Source: Akkermansiaceae bacterium (GTDB lineage: Bacteria; Verrucomicrobiota; Verrucomicrobiia; Verrucomicrobiales; DEV007). From it: a stretch of 64,000 nt of DNA. The position numbers and the translations under genes are program-made. Below are positions 51,927 to 60,132 of the stretch, piece after piece. The notes under the pieces were generated by a model, which saw only the letters and a program-made list of their open reading frames with translations, had not been told where the DNA came from and ran no database searches. The stretch lies in contig JACKQC010000019.1 in NCBI GenBank assembly GCA_024233085.1, positions 1 to 64,000 of the forward strand. Direction: 5' to 3'. Each line of letters starts with the position of its first letter. The stretch's first letter is position 1.

Positions 51927-54185
51927 CTACACCGCCTGCACCACAATGCGCGAGCCCTCGTGCTTCGCCACCCGGACGGCGGTGCCCTTTTCGAGAAATT
52001 CGCCGTCGGCAGTGATGTCGAGCAGCCGGTCGCCGAACCTCCCCTTCCCGGCCGGACGCAGATCGGTGGTCGTGATCCCCTCCAGCCCCACATAACCTCT
52101 CGACTCTCCATCAACGCCTCCGCGATCGGCCCCGGACTCGACGCCGGTCTCTATCGACGCGCCACCGGCGACGGCCTCCTTCAAAACCATCCAGCTCCCG
52201 AACTTCGTCTCCGGCAGATAGCGCATCGCCAGCAGCATCAGCACCACCGAGCCGGCCAGCCCGATGACCAGCGAGGCCGCCGCGCTCGAAAACAGGTTCC
52301 CCCACGACTCAGCCCCCGGCAGCCCTTTCCAGGTGTATTCGAGATCGACTCGATCCACCATCGCCATGCCCAATGCCGCGAGCACGAGCACTCCCCCCAC
52401 CAGTCCCGGGATCACCGTCCCCGGCAGGATGAAAATCTCGACGCCGATCAGGACGAGTCCCAGCACAAAAAGCACCGCCAGCTCGTAGCCGGCGAGATTT
52501 CCCGCCCAATAATTGCCGAAAAAGAACATACCGAAAGCCAGAAGCGACGCCACGCCGGGAACGCCAAACCCGGGCGCCTTCAGCTCCATGTAGGCGCCCG
52601 CCAATCCGACGATGATGAGCGCGAAGGAGAACTTCTGCACCCAGTGGGCAAAGTCCTCCATCCCATAGGGCTCCGCGTCGACGATCTCGCCCTCGTACCC
52701 TTCCGCGGCGACGATTTCCTCCACGGTATCGGCGATTCCCTTGGCCAGCACCGGACGTCCGCCGATGACTTCGGTCGCCTGGATGGTGTTCAGGTTCAAT
52801 ACGTGGCCCGCGGGATGAACCGTGGTGCCGTCGATGATGACCGCCTTGTCCTGGGTCACAAAAGCCTCCGCCACGTCCGGGTTGTGCCCTTTCAGCTCGG
52901 CCATGTTCCGGACCGTGGCGATGGCCATCTGGGTCACCTTGTCGTCGAGGTTGGTTGAAAGATCCTCCCCCGATCCTGAAATTACGAGCGCGGATCCGAT
53001 CGTCGCGGCCGGGCGCATGTAAATGTGATCGGTCCCGACGGCGATGATCGCTCCCGCCGATTCGGCCCGGGTGTTGACGAAGGTGACCGTGGGGATCGTC
53101 ACACTCTGCAGGCTGTTGAGCAGCAGCCCCTTCGTATACCAGGAATAGCCGCCAGGAGTGTCCATGTCCAGAATCACCGCGCTCGCGCCGTCGAGTTCGG
53201 CCTTTTTCAAGGTGCGATCCATGAAATCGAATCGCGCCTTGCCCGTCGCCAGCGCGTCCTCCCCAATCTCGAGCCGGATCACCTTGCCCCGGTAGGAAAC
53301 CTGGTCGCGCCTTCCGAAAATTGCCTGATCGTCCCGGGTCTTCTCCTCGTCGGCGTCCTTCCCGGCTCCGCCATCGCGGGAGGTCAGCCGATGACGATTG
53401 CGCTGGGAAACGAAGTCCCGCGGAGAAATCTCGACCGACTCCGCGCCAATCCCCTCCGCCTTCAGCACCTCGGCGACAGATTTCGCGATCGCCTTGGCGA
53501 AAAGGGGCTTGCCATCGATCGGCCGGATCGCTTCCTCCGCCGTCAGGGTAAGAACCTCCCCTTTTGGCGACACCACCTCGGTGCCGGCCTTTGCCTCGAT
53601 GTCCGCGTCGATGAAGGCCTCGGCGATGGCCGGGCTGTGTCCCTTCGCCACCGCCAGGCTGCGCGCCCGGGCTTTCAAAACCGAAAGCTGCTGTGCCAGT
53701 TGCCGGCGTTGCGTCTCCTCGCTCGTCTTTTCGTCCGCCGTGTATTCCACGCCCGAGCCGCCCACGATCGCCGTCGGCGCCATGTAGATGGCGTCCGTTC
53801 CAAGCGCCAGCAGCGCCCCCGCCCCCGTGGCAGAGGGATCGACGTAGGAGACGGTCGGGATGGACAGTTGCGGCAAATCCTCCAGCAGGCGCTGATGGCT
53901 CTCCCACGAGGTTCCGCCACGAACGTTCAGGACAAACACGATCGCCTTCGCCTTTTCCTTCAACGCCGCGTCCAGGATCGCCCGCAAATCGCGGAAACGC
54001 TTGCCGTCGTCCAGATCGTCCGTCCGCACGGGAATCACCACCGCTTTTCCCGCGAGTTCCGATTCCCCGCCGCCGGGGGCGGCGCTCTGCGAAAGCCCGC
54101 GCTCGACCCCGAGGACGGCGATCAACGCCAACAGCATCCCGATGTTTCCCCGACGACACCCCGCTTTCGAAATTCCCATTTGCAT
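51927..54185 (-). CDS. nfeD: large NfeD-like membrane protease with two ClpP-like domains, the first lacking catalytic residues
   Basis: This 752-residue protein has a signal-like N-terminus and two tandem ClpP-like domains. The second (residues ~298-510) shows VTFVNTRAESAGAIIAVGTDHIYM with Ser376 and a Lys near 416, as in NfeD proteases. The first (~45-250) has the parallel VSYVDPSATGAGALLALGTDAIYM, but Gly121 replaces the Ser and no Lys lies at the matching place. Four or five membrane helices (~520-650) and a C-terminal OB-fold (GLEGITTTDLRPAGKGRFG, residues ~700-750) follow. Such proteases cleave membrane proteins such as stomatins. It is divergent from dnaG. Confidence 0.88.
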   Translation of the reverse strand: MQMGISKAGCRRGNIGMLLALIAVLGVERGLSQSAAPGGGESELAGKAVVIPVRTDDLDDGKRFRDLRAILDAALKEKAKAIVFVLNVRGGTSWESHQRLLEDLPQLSIPTVSYVDPSATGAGALLALGTDAIYMAPTAIVGGSGVEYTADEKTSEETQRRQLAQQLSVLKARARSLAVAKGHSPAIAEAFIDADIEAKAGTEVVSPKGEVLTLTAEEAIRPIDGKPLFAKAIAKSVAEVLKAEGIGAESVEISPRDFVSQRNRHRLTSRDGGAGKDADEEKTRDDQAIFGRRDQVSYRGKVIRLEIGEDALATGKARFDFMDRTLKKAELDGASAVILDMDTPGGYSWYTKGLLLNSLQSVTIPTVTFVNTRAESAGAIIAVGTDHIYMRPAATIGSALVISGSGEDLSTNLDDKVTQMAIATVRNMAELKGHNPDVAEAFVTQDKAVIIDGTTVHPAGHVLNLNTIQATEVIGGRPVLAKGIADTVEEIVAAEGYEGEIVDAEPYGMEDFAHWVQKFSFALIIVGLAGAYMELKAPGFGVPGVASLLAFGMFFFGNYWAGNLAGYELAVLFVLGLVLIGVEIFILPGTVIPGLVGGVLVLAALGMAMVDRVDLEYTWKGLPGAESWGNLFSSAAASLVIGLAGSVVLMLLAMRYLPETKFGSWMVLKEAVAGGASIETGVESGADRGGVDGESRGYVGLEGITTTDLRPAGKGRFGDRLLDITADGEFLEKGTAVRVAKHEGSRIVVQAV

Positions 54186-54251
54186 GCTTACATCTTAGAA
54201 AAAGCCGGCCCGACTTCAAAGCAAAGCCGATCCGCTGACGACATTTTTTCC

Positions 54252-56156
54252 ATGGGGCAGATCAACCGCGAGACCATCCAGCGCATCGTCGACGAAAACG
54301 ACATCGTCGAAGTGATCGGCTCGTACTTTCCGGTGAAACGGGCGGGGTCGAACTATCGCGCCCTGTGCCCGTTCCACAACGAAAAGTCCCCCAGCTTCAA
54401 CATCAATCCTCAGCGGCAGATATTTCACTGCTTCGGCTGCGGGGAGGGCGGCGACGTCATCCGATTCGTGATGAAATACGAAAACCTCGCCTTCCCCGAC
54501 GCCGCGAAAAAGCTGGCCGAACGCGTCGGCATCCGCGTCGAGGAGGAAGTCTACGACGCCAAGGAGGAAGCCAGCCGAAAACTCCGGCGTGAACTCCAGG
54601 CTCTCCACAAAAAGGCGGCCGAATGGTTCCACCGGCTGCTGCTGAAGAAAGACTTCGCCCAACCCGCCCGCGACTACCTGAAAGGCCGGGGCATCGGCAT
54701 CGAAGTCGCCCGGCGCTGGCAGTTCGGCTACGCCCCCGAAAACGCCCGCCTCCTCATCGATTGGGCCCAGTCCGAGGGCTTCACCGTCCGACACCTCGTG
54801 GAGGGCGGACTCGCCGCGTGGCGCGAGGACGGCCGGCCCGATCGCGGCGCCTACGCACGCTTTCGCCATCGCCTGATGTTTCCGGTGGCCAACGATTTCG
54901 GCGATCCCATCGCCTTTTCCGGCCGTGTCCTCGCTCCGGATCAGCCGGGCGGGAAATACGTGAACTCGCCCGAAACGCCGCTTTTTAACAAGAGCAAGAC
55001 CCTGTTCGGTTTCGACAAGAGCAAGCGCGCCATCCTCAAAGCCGGACGCGCCATCGTCTGCGAGGGCCAGCTCGACATGATCGCCGCCTTCGAGTCGGGC
55101 ATCGAAAACATCGTCGCCCCTCTCGGCACCGCCTTCACCGAACAGCACGCCCGCATCCTGAAACGCCATACCGACGAGGTGGTGCTGTGCTACGATTCGG
55201 ACACCGCCGGACACAACGCGGTGATCAAGGCCTTTCGCCTGCTGGCCGCCGCCGGGGTTTTGGTCCGCGTGGCCGAACTGCCCGCCGGCGAAGACCCCGA
55301 CTCCCTCATCCGCGGCCGCGGCGCCGAAGCCTTCCGCGCCCTGATTGAAAACGCGCCGGAATTCTTTGATTACCAGATCGATCTGCATGGATCGCGGCGC
55401 GATTTGAGCGAACTCCGGGAGCGCCTCAATTTCGCCCGCGAACTGGCCGCCAACATCGCCCTGATCGAGGAAAAAATGCTCCAGGACTCGCTCATCCACC
55501 GCGTGATTGTGAAGCTGGGCGTCGGCGAGGAGGACATCCGCAAGCTCGTCCGCGACGCCCGCCGAACGAACCAGCGCGCGGAGGCTTCCGCCCGTCGCCG
55601 GGAAAGCGCCGATCGCAACCGCGAAGCTTCGCGGGAGGCGGCCAACGGCGCCGATTCCGCCGGGACCCAACAGGGTATGGCCGCCGACCTGACCCTGTCC
55701 AATCGAACCGTCCGCCTGCTCTGCCAATTGCTGCTCGGAAACGCCGGTTTCCGGGCCGAAGTGACCCACGAACCGCCGCCGGATTACCTCCGCGACATTC
55801 CCGGCACGGAATTGCTCGGCCGAATCTGGCGCGGCTCCATCGACCCGGACTCCCCGGCCAGCGTGTCGAGCTTTATCGCCACATTGAGTTCCCCGGAACA
55901 GAGCCGCGTCACCGCGCTGCTCAACGAGCCCATGCCGCCGCTTCCCGGGGATGTCGCCGGCTTCGCCACGGAATGCCTGCAAAGCCTTTACCGTCAGAGT
56001 CTTCAGAGCCGATCCCGGGAGATTCGGGCGCGCCTGAAAACCGCCGGCATGTCCACCGCGCAGGTCGAGCAACTGAACAAAGAACTCCTTGACCTCACCA
56101 AGCGGCTCAATGATATTCCCAAGCCCTCGATCGCAACGGATAGTGGTCAGGTCTGA
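54252..56156 (+). CDS. dnaG: DNA primase DnaG with in-frame palindromic insert
   Basis: This 634-residue protein synthesises RNA primers for replication. The zinc-binding domain is CPFHNEKSPSFNINPQRQIFHCFGCGEGG, residues ~39-67. The Toprim catalytic core includes IVCEGQLDMIAAFESGI near 275 and CYDSDTAGHNAVIKAF near 315. The C-terminal third would carry the helicase-binding domain. The open frame extends far upstream, but the start at MGQINRETIQRIV matches the family. Palindromic element G adds residues GTQQGMAADLTLSN in frame near position 471-485. It is followed by rpoD after 39 bp, as in the classic macromolecular-synthesis operon, but rpsU is missing. Confidence 0.95.
   Translation: MGQINRETIQRIVDENDIVEVIGSYFPVKRAGSNYRALCPFHNEKSPSFNINPQRQIFHCFGCGEGGDVIRFVMKYENLAFPDAAKKLAERVGIRVEEEVYDAKEEASRKLRRELQALHKKAAEWFHRLLLKKDFAQPARDYLKGRGIGIEVARRWQFGYAPENARLLIDWAQSEGFTVRHLVEGGLAAWREDGRPDRGAYARFRHRLMFPVANDFGDPIAFSGRVLAPDQPGGKYVNSPETPLFNKSKTLFGFDKSKRAILKAGRAIVCEGQLDMIAAFESGIENIVAPLGTAFTEQHARILKRHTDEVVLCYDSDTAGHNAVIKAFRLLAAAGVLVRVAELPAGEDPDSLIRGRGAEAFRALIENAPEFFDYQIDLHGSRRDLSELRERLNFARELAANIALIEEKMLQDSLIHRVIVKLGVGEEDIRKLVRDARRTNQRAEASARRRESADRNREASREAANGADSAGTQQGMAADLTLSNRTVRLLCQLLLGNAGFRAEVTHEPPPDYLRDIPGTELLGRIWRGSIDPDSPASVSSFIATLSSPEQSRVTALLNEPMPPLPGDVAGFATECLQSLYRQSLQSRSREIRARLKTAGMSTAQVEQLNKELLDLTKRLNDIPKPSIATDSGQV
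55664..55704 (+). repeat. 41-bp palindromic element, copy G, in frame inside dnaG
   Basis: GGACCCAACAGGGT at the left and a diverged right arm (GACCTGACCCTGTCCAATC) flank a short spacer. The pairing is more degenerate than in other copies, which suggests an old insertion that has kept the reading frame. Confidence 0.8.
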
Positions 56157-56195
56157 GGGTAGCGTTCCCTGTTTTCTTCCCAATCGAACCGACCC

Positions 56196-57992
56196 ATGGC
56201 CGCCCGGAAACGCAACGGATCCTCCCCGACCGCGAAAACTTCCGACGCCCGGCGGAGCGCCAAAGGCCCCGGGAAACGCAAACCCGCCGCCGCCTCGCCG
56301 AACGGCTCCGTTTCCGGAGGAGAAATTCCAGCGGCCTCGAACGGCGCCGACGTCAAGATCGTTTCCCGAATCGACTCGCCCGAAATCCAGGCCAAAATAC
56401 GCGACCTCATCCGCCTCGCCAAGGAGCAGGATTATCTCACCTACGACGATCTCAACGAAGCTCTCCCGGAGGGCGCCAACGATCCGGAATTGCTCGAAGC
56501 CCTGATCGAACGGCTCCAGGCGATGGAGTTCGAGATCGTGGACGCCGGAGACGTGGACCGGCCCAAGCGCGCCAAAACGGCCAAATACAGCGCCCCGGCG
56601 GCGGAATTCTCCGAAAAAGACGCCAAGCTCGACATTCTGGACGATCCGGTGCGGATGTACCTGAAACAGATGGGTCAGGTGCCCCTGCTCAACCGCGAGG
56701 AAGAGGTCGCCATCTCGAAGCGCATCGAAAAGGCCGAGCTGCTGGTGCATCGGATCCTGTGCCGCTTCGGATTCGTCGCCCGCTGCCACGCCGATCTCGC
56801 CGAGCGCCTGATCACCGGCCAGGAACGTTTCGACCGGGTCGTGGTGGACAAGAAGATCGAAAACCGCGAGCGATACACCAAGGCGCTGCCCAAAGTTCGC
56901 CAGGCGGTGCTGGACCTGCACGAACAGGTAACCGGGCTCTTCGGCACGCTCAAGAAAATGAAGGAAGTCCGCGGACGCCAAAAGCTTGAGAGCGAACTCG
57001 AAAAAGCCCTCGCCTCCCTTCAGCGGCACTTCGGGAAGTTCTTTTTCAAGCAGCGGGTGACCGAGGAACTGATCGAAACCGCCGAGGAACATTTCGAACG
57101 TTCCCAAGCCATCCGCCGAAAGGCCGCCCGCGCCCGGGAACGCAAGGCCAAATCAGACGCCACCCGCGCCCGGACCGTTTTCGAGAGCGAAGTCTGGCTG
57201 CCCCAGGACGAATTCGACGCGCAGATCGCCGAGCTTCGCGACTGGGTCGCGGAATCCCGCAAAGCAAAGGATGAAATGGTGGAAGCCAACCTCCGCCTCG
57301 TCATTTCCATCGCGAAAAAATACACCAACCGCGGCCTCTCCTTCCTCGACCTGATCCAGGAGGGCAACATGGGCCTCATGAAGGCCGTCGAGAAATTCGA
57401 ATACAAGCGCGGCTACAAATTTTCCACCTACGCCACCTGGTGGATCCGGCAGGCCATCACCCGGTCGATCGCCGATCAGGCGCGGACCATCCGCATCCCC
57501 GTTCATATGATCGAGACGATCAACAAGCTGATGCGGGTGCAGAAACAGCTCGTTCAGGAATACGGCCGCGAGCCCACCGCCGACGAAATCGCCGAGGAAA
57601 TCCATCTGCCCGTCGAGCGCGTTCGGGCCGTTCTGAAAATGGCGCAGCAGCCCATCTCGCTTCACGCGCCGGTCGGCGACAGCGAGGATACCTCCTTCGG
57701 CGATTTCATCGAGGACAAGGGCGCCGAAGACCCGAGCGACACCACCTCGATGAATCTGCTCAAGGACAAGATCAAGGACGTTCTCGACACCCTCAACGAG
57801 CGGGAGCGCGCCGTGCTGGAGCAACGCTTCGGCCTCGTCGACGGTTTCAGCCGCACGCTGGAGGAAGTCGGGAAACAGTTTCAGGTCACCCGCGAGCGAA
57901 TCCGCCAGATCGAGGCCAAAGCCCTTCGAAAGATGCGTCATCCGACGCGCATTCGGCATCTCGAGGGCTTTCTCGACGTTCAGCAACTGTAG
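56196..57992 (+). CDS. rpoD: RNA polymerase primary sigma factor RpoD
   Basis: The 598-residue protein directs RNA polymerase to housekeeping promoters. Regions visible are 1.1 (SPEIQAKIRDLIRLAKEQDYLTYDDLNEALP, residues ~63-95) and 1.2 (DPVRMYLKQMGQVPLLNREEE near 150). Region 2 has ANLRLVISIAKKYTNRGLSFLDLIQEGNMGLM, FEYKRGYKFSTYATWWIRQAITRSIADQ and ARTIRIPVHM. Region 4.2 is VLEQRFGLVDGFSRTLEEVGKQFQVTRERIRQIEAKALRKMRHP. Dnag-rpoD order is typical. The lysine- and proline-rich first 60 residues are variable. Confidence 0.97.
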   Translation: MAARKRNGSSPTAKTSDARRSAKGPGKRKPAAASPNGSVSGGEIPAASNGADVKIVSRIDSPEIQAKIRDLIRLAKEQDYLTYDDLNEALPEGANDPELLEALIERLQAMEFEIVDAGDVDRPKRAKTAKYSAPAAEFSEKDAKLDILDDPVRMYLKQMGQVPLLNREEEVAISKRIEKAELLVHRILCRFGFVARCHADLAERLITGQERFDRVVVDKKIENRERYTKALPKVRQAVLDLHEQVTGLFGTLKKMKEVRGRQKLESELEKALASLQRHFGKFFFKQRVTEELIETAEEHFERSQAIRRKAARARERKAKSDATRARTVFESEVWLPQDEFDAQIAELRDWVAESRKAKDEMVEANLRLVISIAKKYTNRGLSFLDLIQEGNMGLMKAVEKFEYKRGYKFSTYATWWIRQAITRSIADQARTIRIPVHMIETINKLMRVQKQLVQEYGREPTADEIAEEIHLPVERVRAVLKMAQQPISLHAPVGDSEDTSFGDFIEDKGAEDPSDTTSMNLLKDKIKDVLDTLNERERAVLEQRFGLVDGFSRTLEEVGKQFQVTRERIRQIEAKALRKMRHPTRIRHLEGFLDVQQL

Positions 57993-58031
57993 CCGGGCCG
58001 CGCCGCGGTAGAAAAAATCGCGGCGCGATTG

Positions 58032-58060
58032 AAACCCGGAGGCCGCTCCGGGGTTTATTC
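58032..58060 (+). terminator. probable terminator after rpoD
   Basis: AAACCCGGAG pairs with CTCCGGGGTTT around GCCG (one bulged base), followed by TATTC. It lies 40 bp after the rpoD stop. Confidence 0.5.
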
Positions 58061-58096
58061 GCTTGTCCGTTCCTTCGGAAACGGAAACCCGTCCCA

Positions 58097-58120
58097 CCCA
58101 GACGCCCAGACGCCCAGACG
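58097..58120. repeat. CCCAGACG tandem octamer, three copies
   Basis: Three perfect copies immediately precede the ATG of the small membrane protein, covering its expected ribosome-binding region. Confidence 0.8.
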
Positions 58121-58122
58121 CC

Positions 58123-58548
58123 ATGGACTCCTTCAATCCCAACGACCCGGTTTGGAAACTGCTCGGCAAAGCCCGCCGCACCGAGGCGGGGCCGTTTTTT
58201 TCGCGCAATGTGTTGCGCGAACTCCGGAAACTCCAAGCCGAAGGCAGGGACCGCGAATCGGTCTGGACCCGCGTGGGTGCGTGGCTTTTCCGCCCCGCCC
58301 CCGCCCCCGCCTTGCTGACCGTCGCGTCCGCGGCGGCCATCGCGTGGATGGCCACGGTGGCGTTTCGGGACGCGGGTTCCCCGGGTGCGACGACGGTGTC
58401 CGCACCCGACAGTCCCCAGACACCGATCGTGACCGAATTCGACCCCGCTCGCGAGATCGGTGAAGTCGAGTACCTCGGCCAACTGATGGCCGTGGCCGAT
58501 CCTTCCTCGCTCGACGACGCGGCTTTCGCGGACCTGCTTTTCCGCTGA
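58123..58548 (+). CDS. small membrane-anchored protein of unknown function
   Basis: This 141-residue protein has a soluble N-terminal part (SFNPNDPVWKLLGKARRTEAGPFFSRNVLREL), one hydrophobic helix near residues 62-80 (ALLTVASAAAIAWMATVAF) and an acidic C-terminus ending EVEYLGQLMAVADPSSLDDAAFADLLFR. The pattern (helical cytoplasmic part, one helix, D/E-rich tail) recalls small proteins linked to ECF sigma factors in Verrucomicrobiota, but no ECF gene is adjacent. The start at MDSFNPND was chosen over an in-frame ATG at 58063 because that stretch covers the tandem repeat. Function unknown. Confidence 0.65.
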   Translation: MDSFNPNDPVWKLLGKARRTEAGPFFSRNVLRELRKLQAEGRDRESVWTRVGAWLFRPAPAPALLTVASAAAIAWMATVAFRDAGSPGATTVSAPDSPQTPIVTEFDPAREIGEVEYLGQLMAVADPSSLDDAAFADLLFR

Positions 58549-58613
58549 AAGTTTCCCGCCCCGGCGGACGGGCCTTCCCTTTACCGGAAAAGCGATTCGG
58601 CGTATCGTTGCCG

Positions 58614-59414
58614 ATGCGAATTCCCGTTCCCCTCTTGAGTTCTCTGTTCGGTCTGGCGCTGGCGGTCGGCGCGATCGCCGCCTGCACAACGGTGGCCGAC
58701 ACCGGCCGGAAACAGTTCAATCCGCTCAATCCCGGAGAGGAAGCCAAGCTCGGCCTGACCGAATTCGAGAAGCTCAAGCAGTCCAAACCGGTCTCCACCA
58801 ACGCCGCCTACAACGCCCAGGTGCGACGGGTCGGCGCGCGGCTTTCACGGGTCATGCCCGTGCCAAACGCCGAATGGGAATTCGTCGTCTTCGAGGACGA
58901 CACCCCCAACGCCTTCGCCCTTCCCGGCGGCAAAGTCGGCGTCCACACCGGCATTTTTCAAATCACCCAAAACGACGCCGGGCTCGCCGCTGTCATCGGC
59001 CACGAAGTCGGCCACGTCGTCGCGCGCCACGCCGGTGAACGCATGGCGCAGGGTGCGGTAACCGCCGGGGTGGCCGCCGTCGCGGGCGAACTCCTGCGCC
59101 GCAACACCGACATGGGCACCGCCGGACAAGTCGCCACCGGCGCCGCCATCGGCGGGGGCGCCCTGCTCCACGTGCAGCGCTTTTCCCGCATGCAGGAACT
59201 CGAAGCCGACCAGCTCGGCGCTCTTTACATGGCCCGGGCCGGCTACGATCCCCACGAAGCGGTCGCCCTGTGGCAGCGTTTCGCGGCCTGGCGGCAGGAG
59301 TCCGGCAATGTCAACAAAACGCCGGCCTTTCTCAGCACCCACCCGGTGGACGAGGTCCGCATCGCGCGGCTCCAGGAATTCCTCCCGCGAGCGCTCTCCG
59401 AATATCACCCCTGA
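58614..59414 (+). CDS. M48-family zinc metallopeptidase lipoprotein
   Basis: This 266-residue protein has a lipobox (AIAAC near residue 24), so it is exported and lipid-anchored. The M48 peptidase domain contains the zinc motif HEVGH (VIGHEVGHVVARHAGERM) near residue 130 and the third ligand in ELEADQLGALYMARAGYDP near 200. Such proteins (YcaL, LoiP type) degrade misfolded outer-membrane or periplasmic proteins. The start at ATG 58614 was preferred over a TTG two codons earlier. It ends 12 bp before the folate gene. Confidence 0.9.
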   Translation: MRIPVPLLSSLFGLALAVGAIAACTTVADTGRKQFNPLNPGEEAKLGLTEFEKLKQSKPVSTNAAYNAQVRRVGARLSRVMPVPNAEWEFVVFEDDTPNAFALPGGKVGVHTGIFQITQNDAGLAAVIGHEVGHVVARHAGERMAQGAVTAGVAAVAGELLRRNTDMGTAGQVATGAAIGGGALLHVQRFSRMQELEADQLGALYMARAGYDPHEAVALWQRFAAWRQESGNVNKTPAFLSTHPVDEVRIARLQEFLPRALSEYHP

Positions 59415-59426
59415 GTTCCGCCCGGA

Positions 59427-60035
59427 ATGGCGTCTAAGCACGCGAGCAAGACCGAACTCCGCGCGAAACACTTCGCCGCGTTGCGGAGCTGGCCCGCGAC
59501 GAAAAAAGCGGCCGCCTCGGCCCGGATCCGCGAGGCGCTGAGGACTTGGCTCCGGGAAAACCGCCACTCCACCGTGGCCGCGTTCGTGCACCTGCCGAGC
59601 GAGCCGGATCTCGACGCGCTTATTTTTTCCGATGGAGCCACGCTCGGAACGGAAACTTGGTTCCTTCCGCGGGTCGAGGCGGAGGGACTCGCCTTCTTCG
59701 ATTGCGCCGGCAAAATCGCCCACCTCGCTCCGGGCGCTTTCGGTATTCGGGAGCCCGATCCGGGCCGATGCCTCCGCGCCGATCCCTCCCTGGCCACAGT
59801 CATCCTGATCCCCGGCGTTGGATTCGATCCCGAAACCGGCGCCCGTCTCGGCCGCGGCAAAGGACACTACGATCGCTTTCTCGCCGGGCTCGAACTCCGC
59901 CCCGGCCGCCGACCGTTTCGGATCGGGGTCTGTTTCGAGCTTCAACTCGGTCCGATCCCGTCCGAACCGCACGATCGGCCGATGGACGCCATCGTCACGG
60001 AAGCCGGCTTCCATTTTCCAACCCAACAGGGTTAG
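59427..60035 (+). CDS. fthC: 5-formyltetrahydrofolate cyclo-ligase
   Basis: This 202-residue enzyme converts 5-formyl-THF into 5,10-methenyl-THF using ATP. Signatures are SKTELRAKHFAAL at the N-terminus, AAFVHLPSEPDL and the nucleotide-binding ILIPGVGFDPETGARLGRGKGHYDRFL motif near 130-155. The normal family end (VCFELQLGPIPSEPHDRPMDAIVTEAG) is followed by FHFPTQQG, whose last residues and TAG stop come from palindromic element H. It is convergent with the DUF1501 gene. Confidence 0.94.
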   Translation: MASKHASKTELRAKHFAALRSWPATKKAAASARIREALRTWLRENRHSTVAAFVHLPSEPDLDALIFSDGATLGTETWFLPRVEAEGLAFFDCAGKIAHLAPGAFGIREPDPGRCLRADPSLATVILIPGVGFDPETGARLGRGKGHYDRFLAGLELRPGRRPFRIGVCFELQLGPIPSEPHDRPMDAIVTEAGFHFPTQQG

Positions 60036-60060
60036 GTCACCGACTCAACCCTGTTGGGTC
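60020..60060. repeat. 41-bp palindromic element, copy H (supplies the fthC stop)
   Basis: AACCCAACAGGGTTAGGTC and GACTCAACCCTGTTGGGTC flank a 3-nt spacer. It is the best-preserved copy and lies between the convergent fthC and DUF1501 genes. The TAG stop of fthC (60033-60035) is in the left arm. Confidence 0.9.
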
Positions 60061-60066
60061 GGGCAC

Positions 60067-60107
60067 GAAAAAGCGCGCCTCCGGAAACTCCGAAGGCGCG
60101 CTTGTTT
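60067..60107 (-). terminator. terminator after the DUF1501 gene
   Basis: Arms of 15 nt (60071-60085 and 60089-60103, one mismatch) flank a 3-nt loop. On the minus strand the stem runs into a T-tract (TTTTT), so it ends the DUF1501 transcript. On the plus strand only GTTTC follows, so it may be weakly bidirectional for fthC. Confidence 0.8.
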
Positions 60108-60132
60108 CAATTGATCACGCTCTCGCGCCGTC

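Noticed and set aside
51614..52114. Full 166-residue frame as a gene
   Set aside because: Its upstream half is out-of-frame same-strand DNA overlapping the 3' end of the NfeD gene; only the last ~52 codons could be independent.
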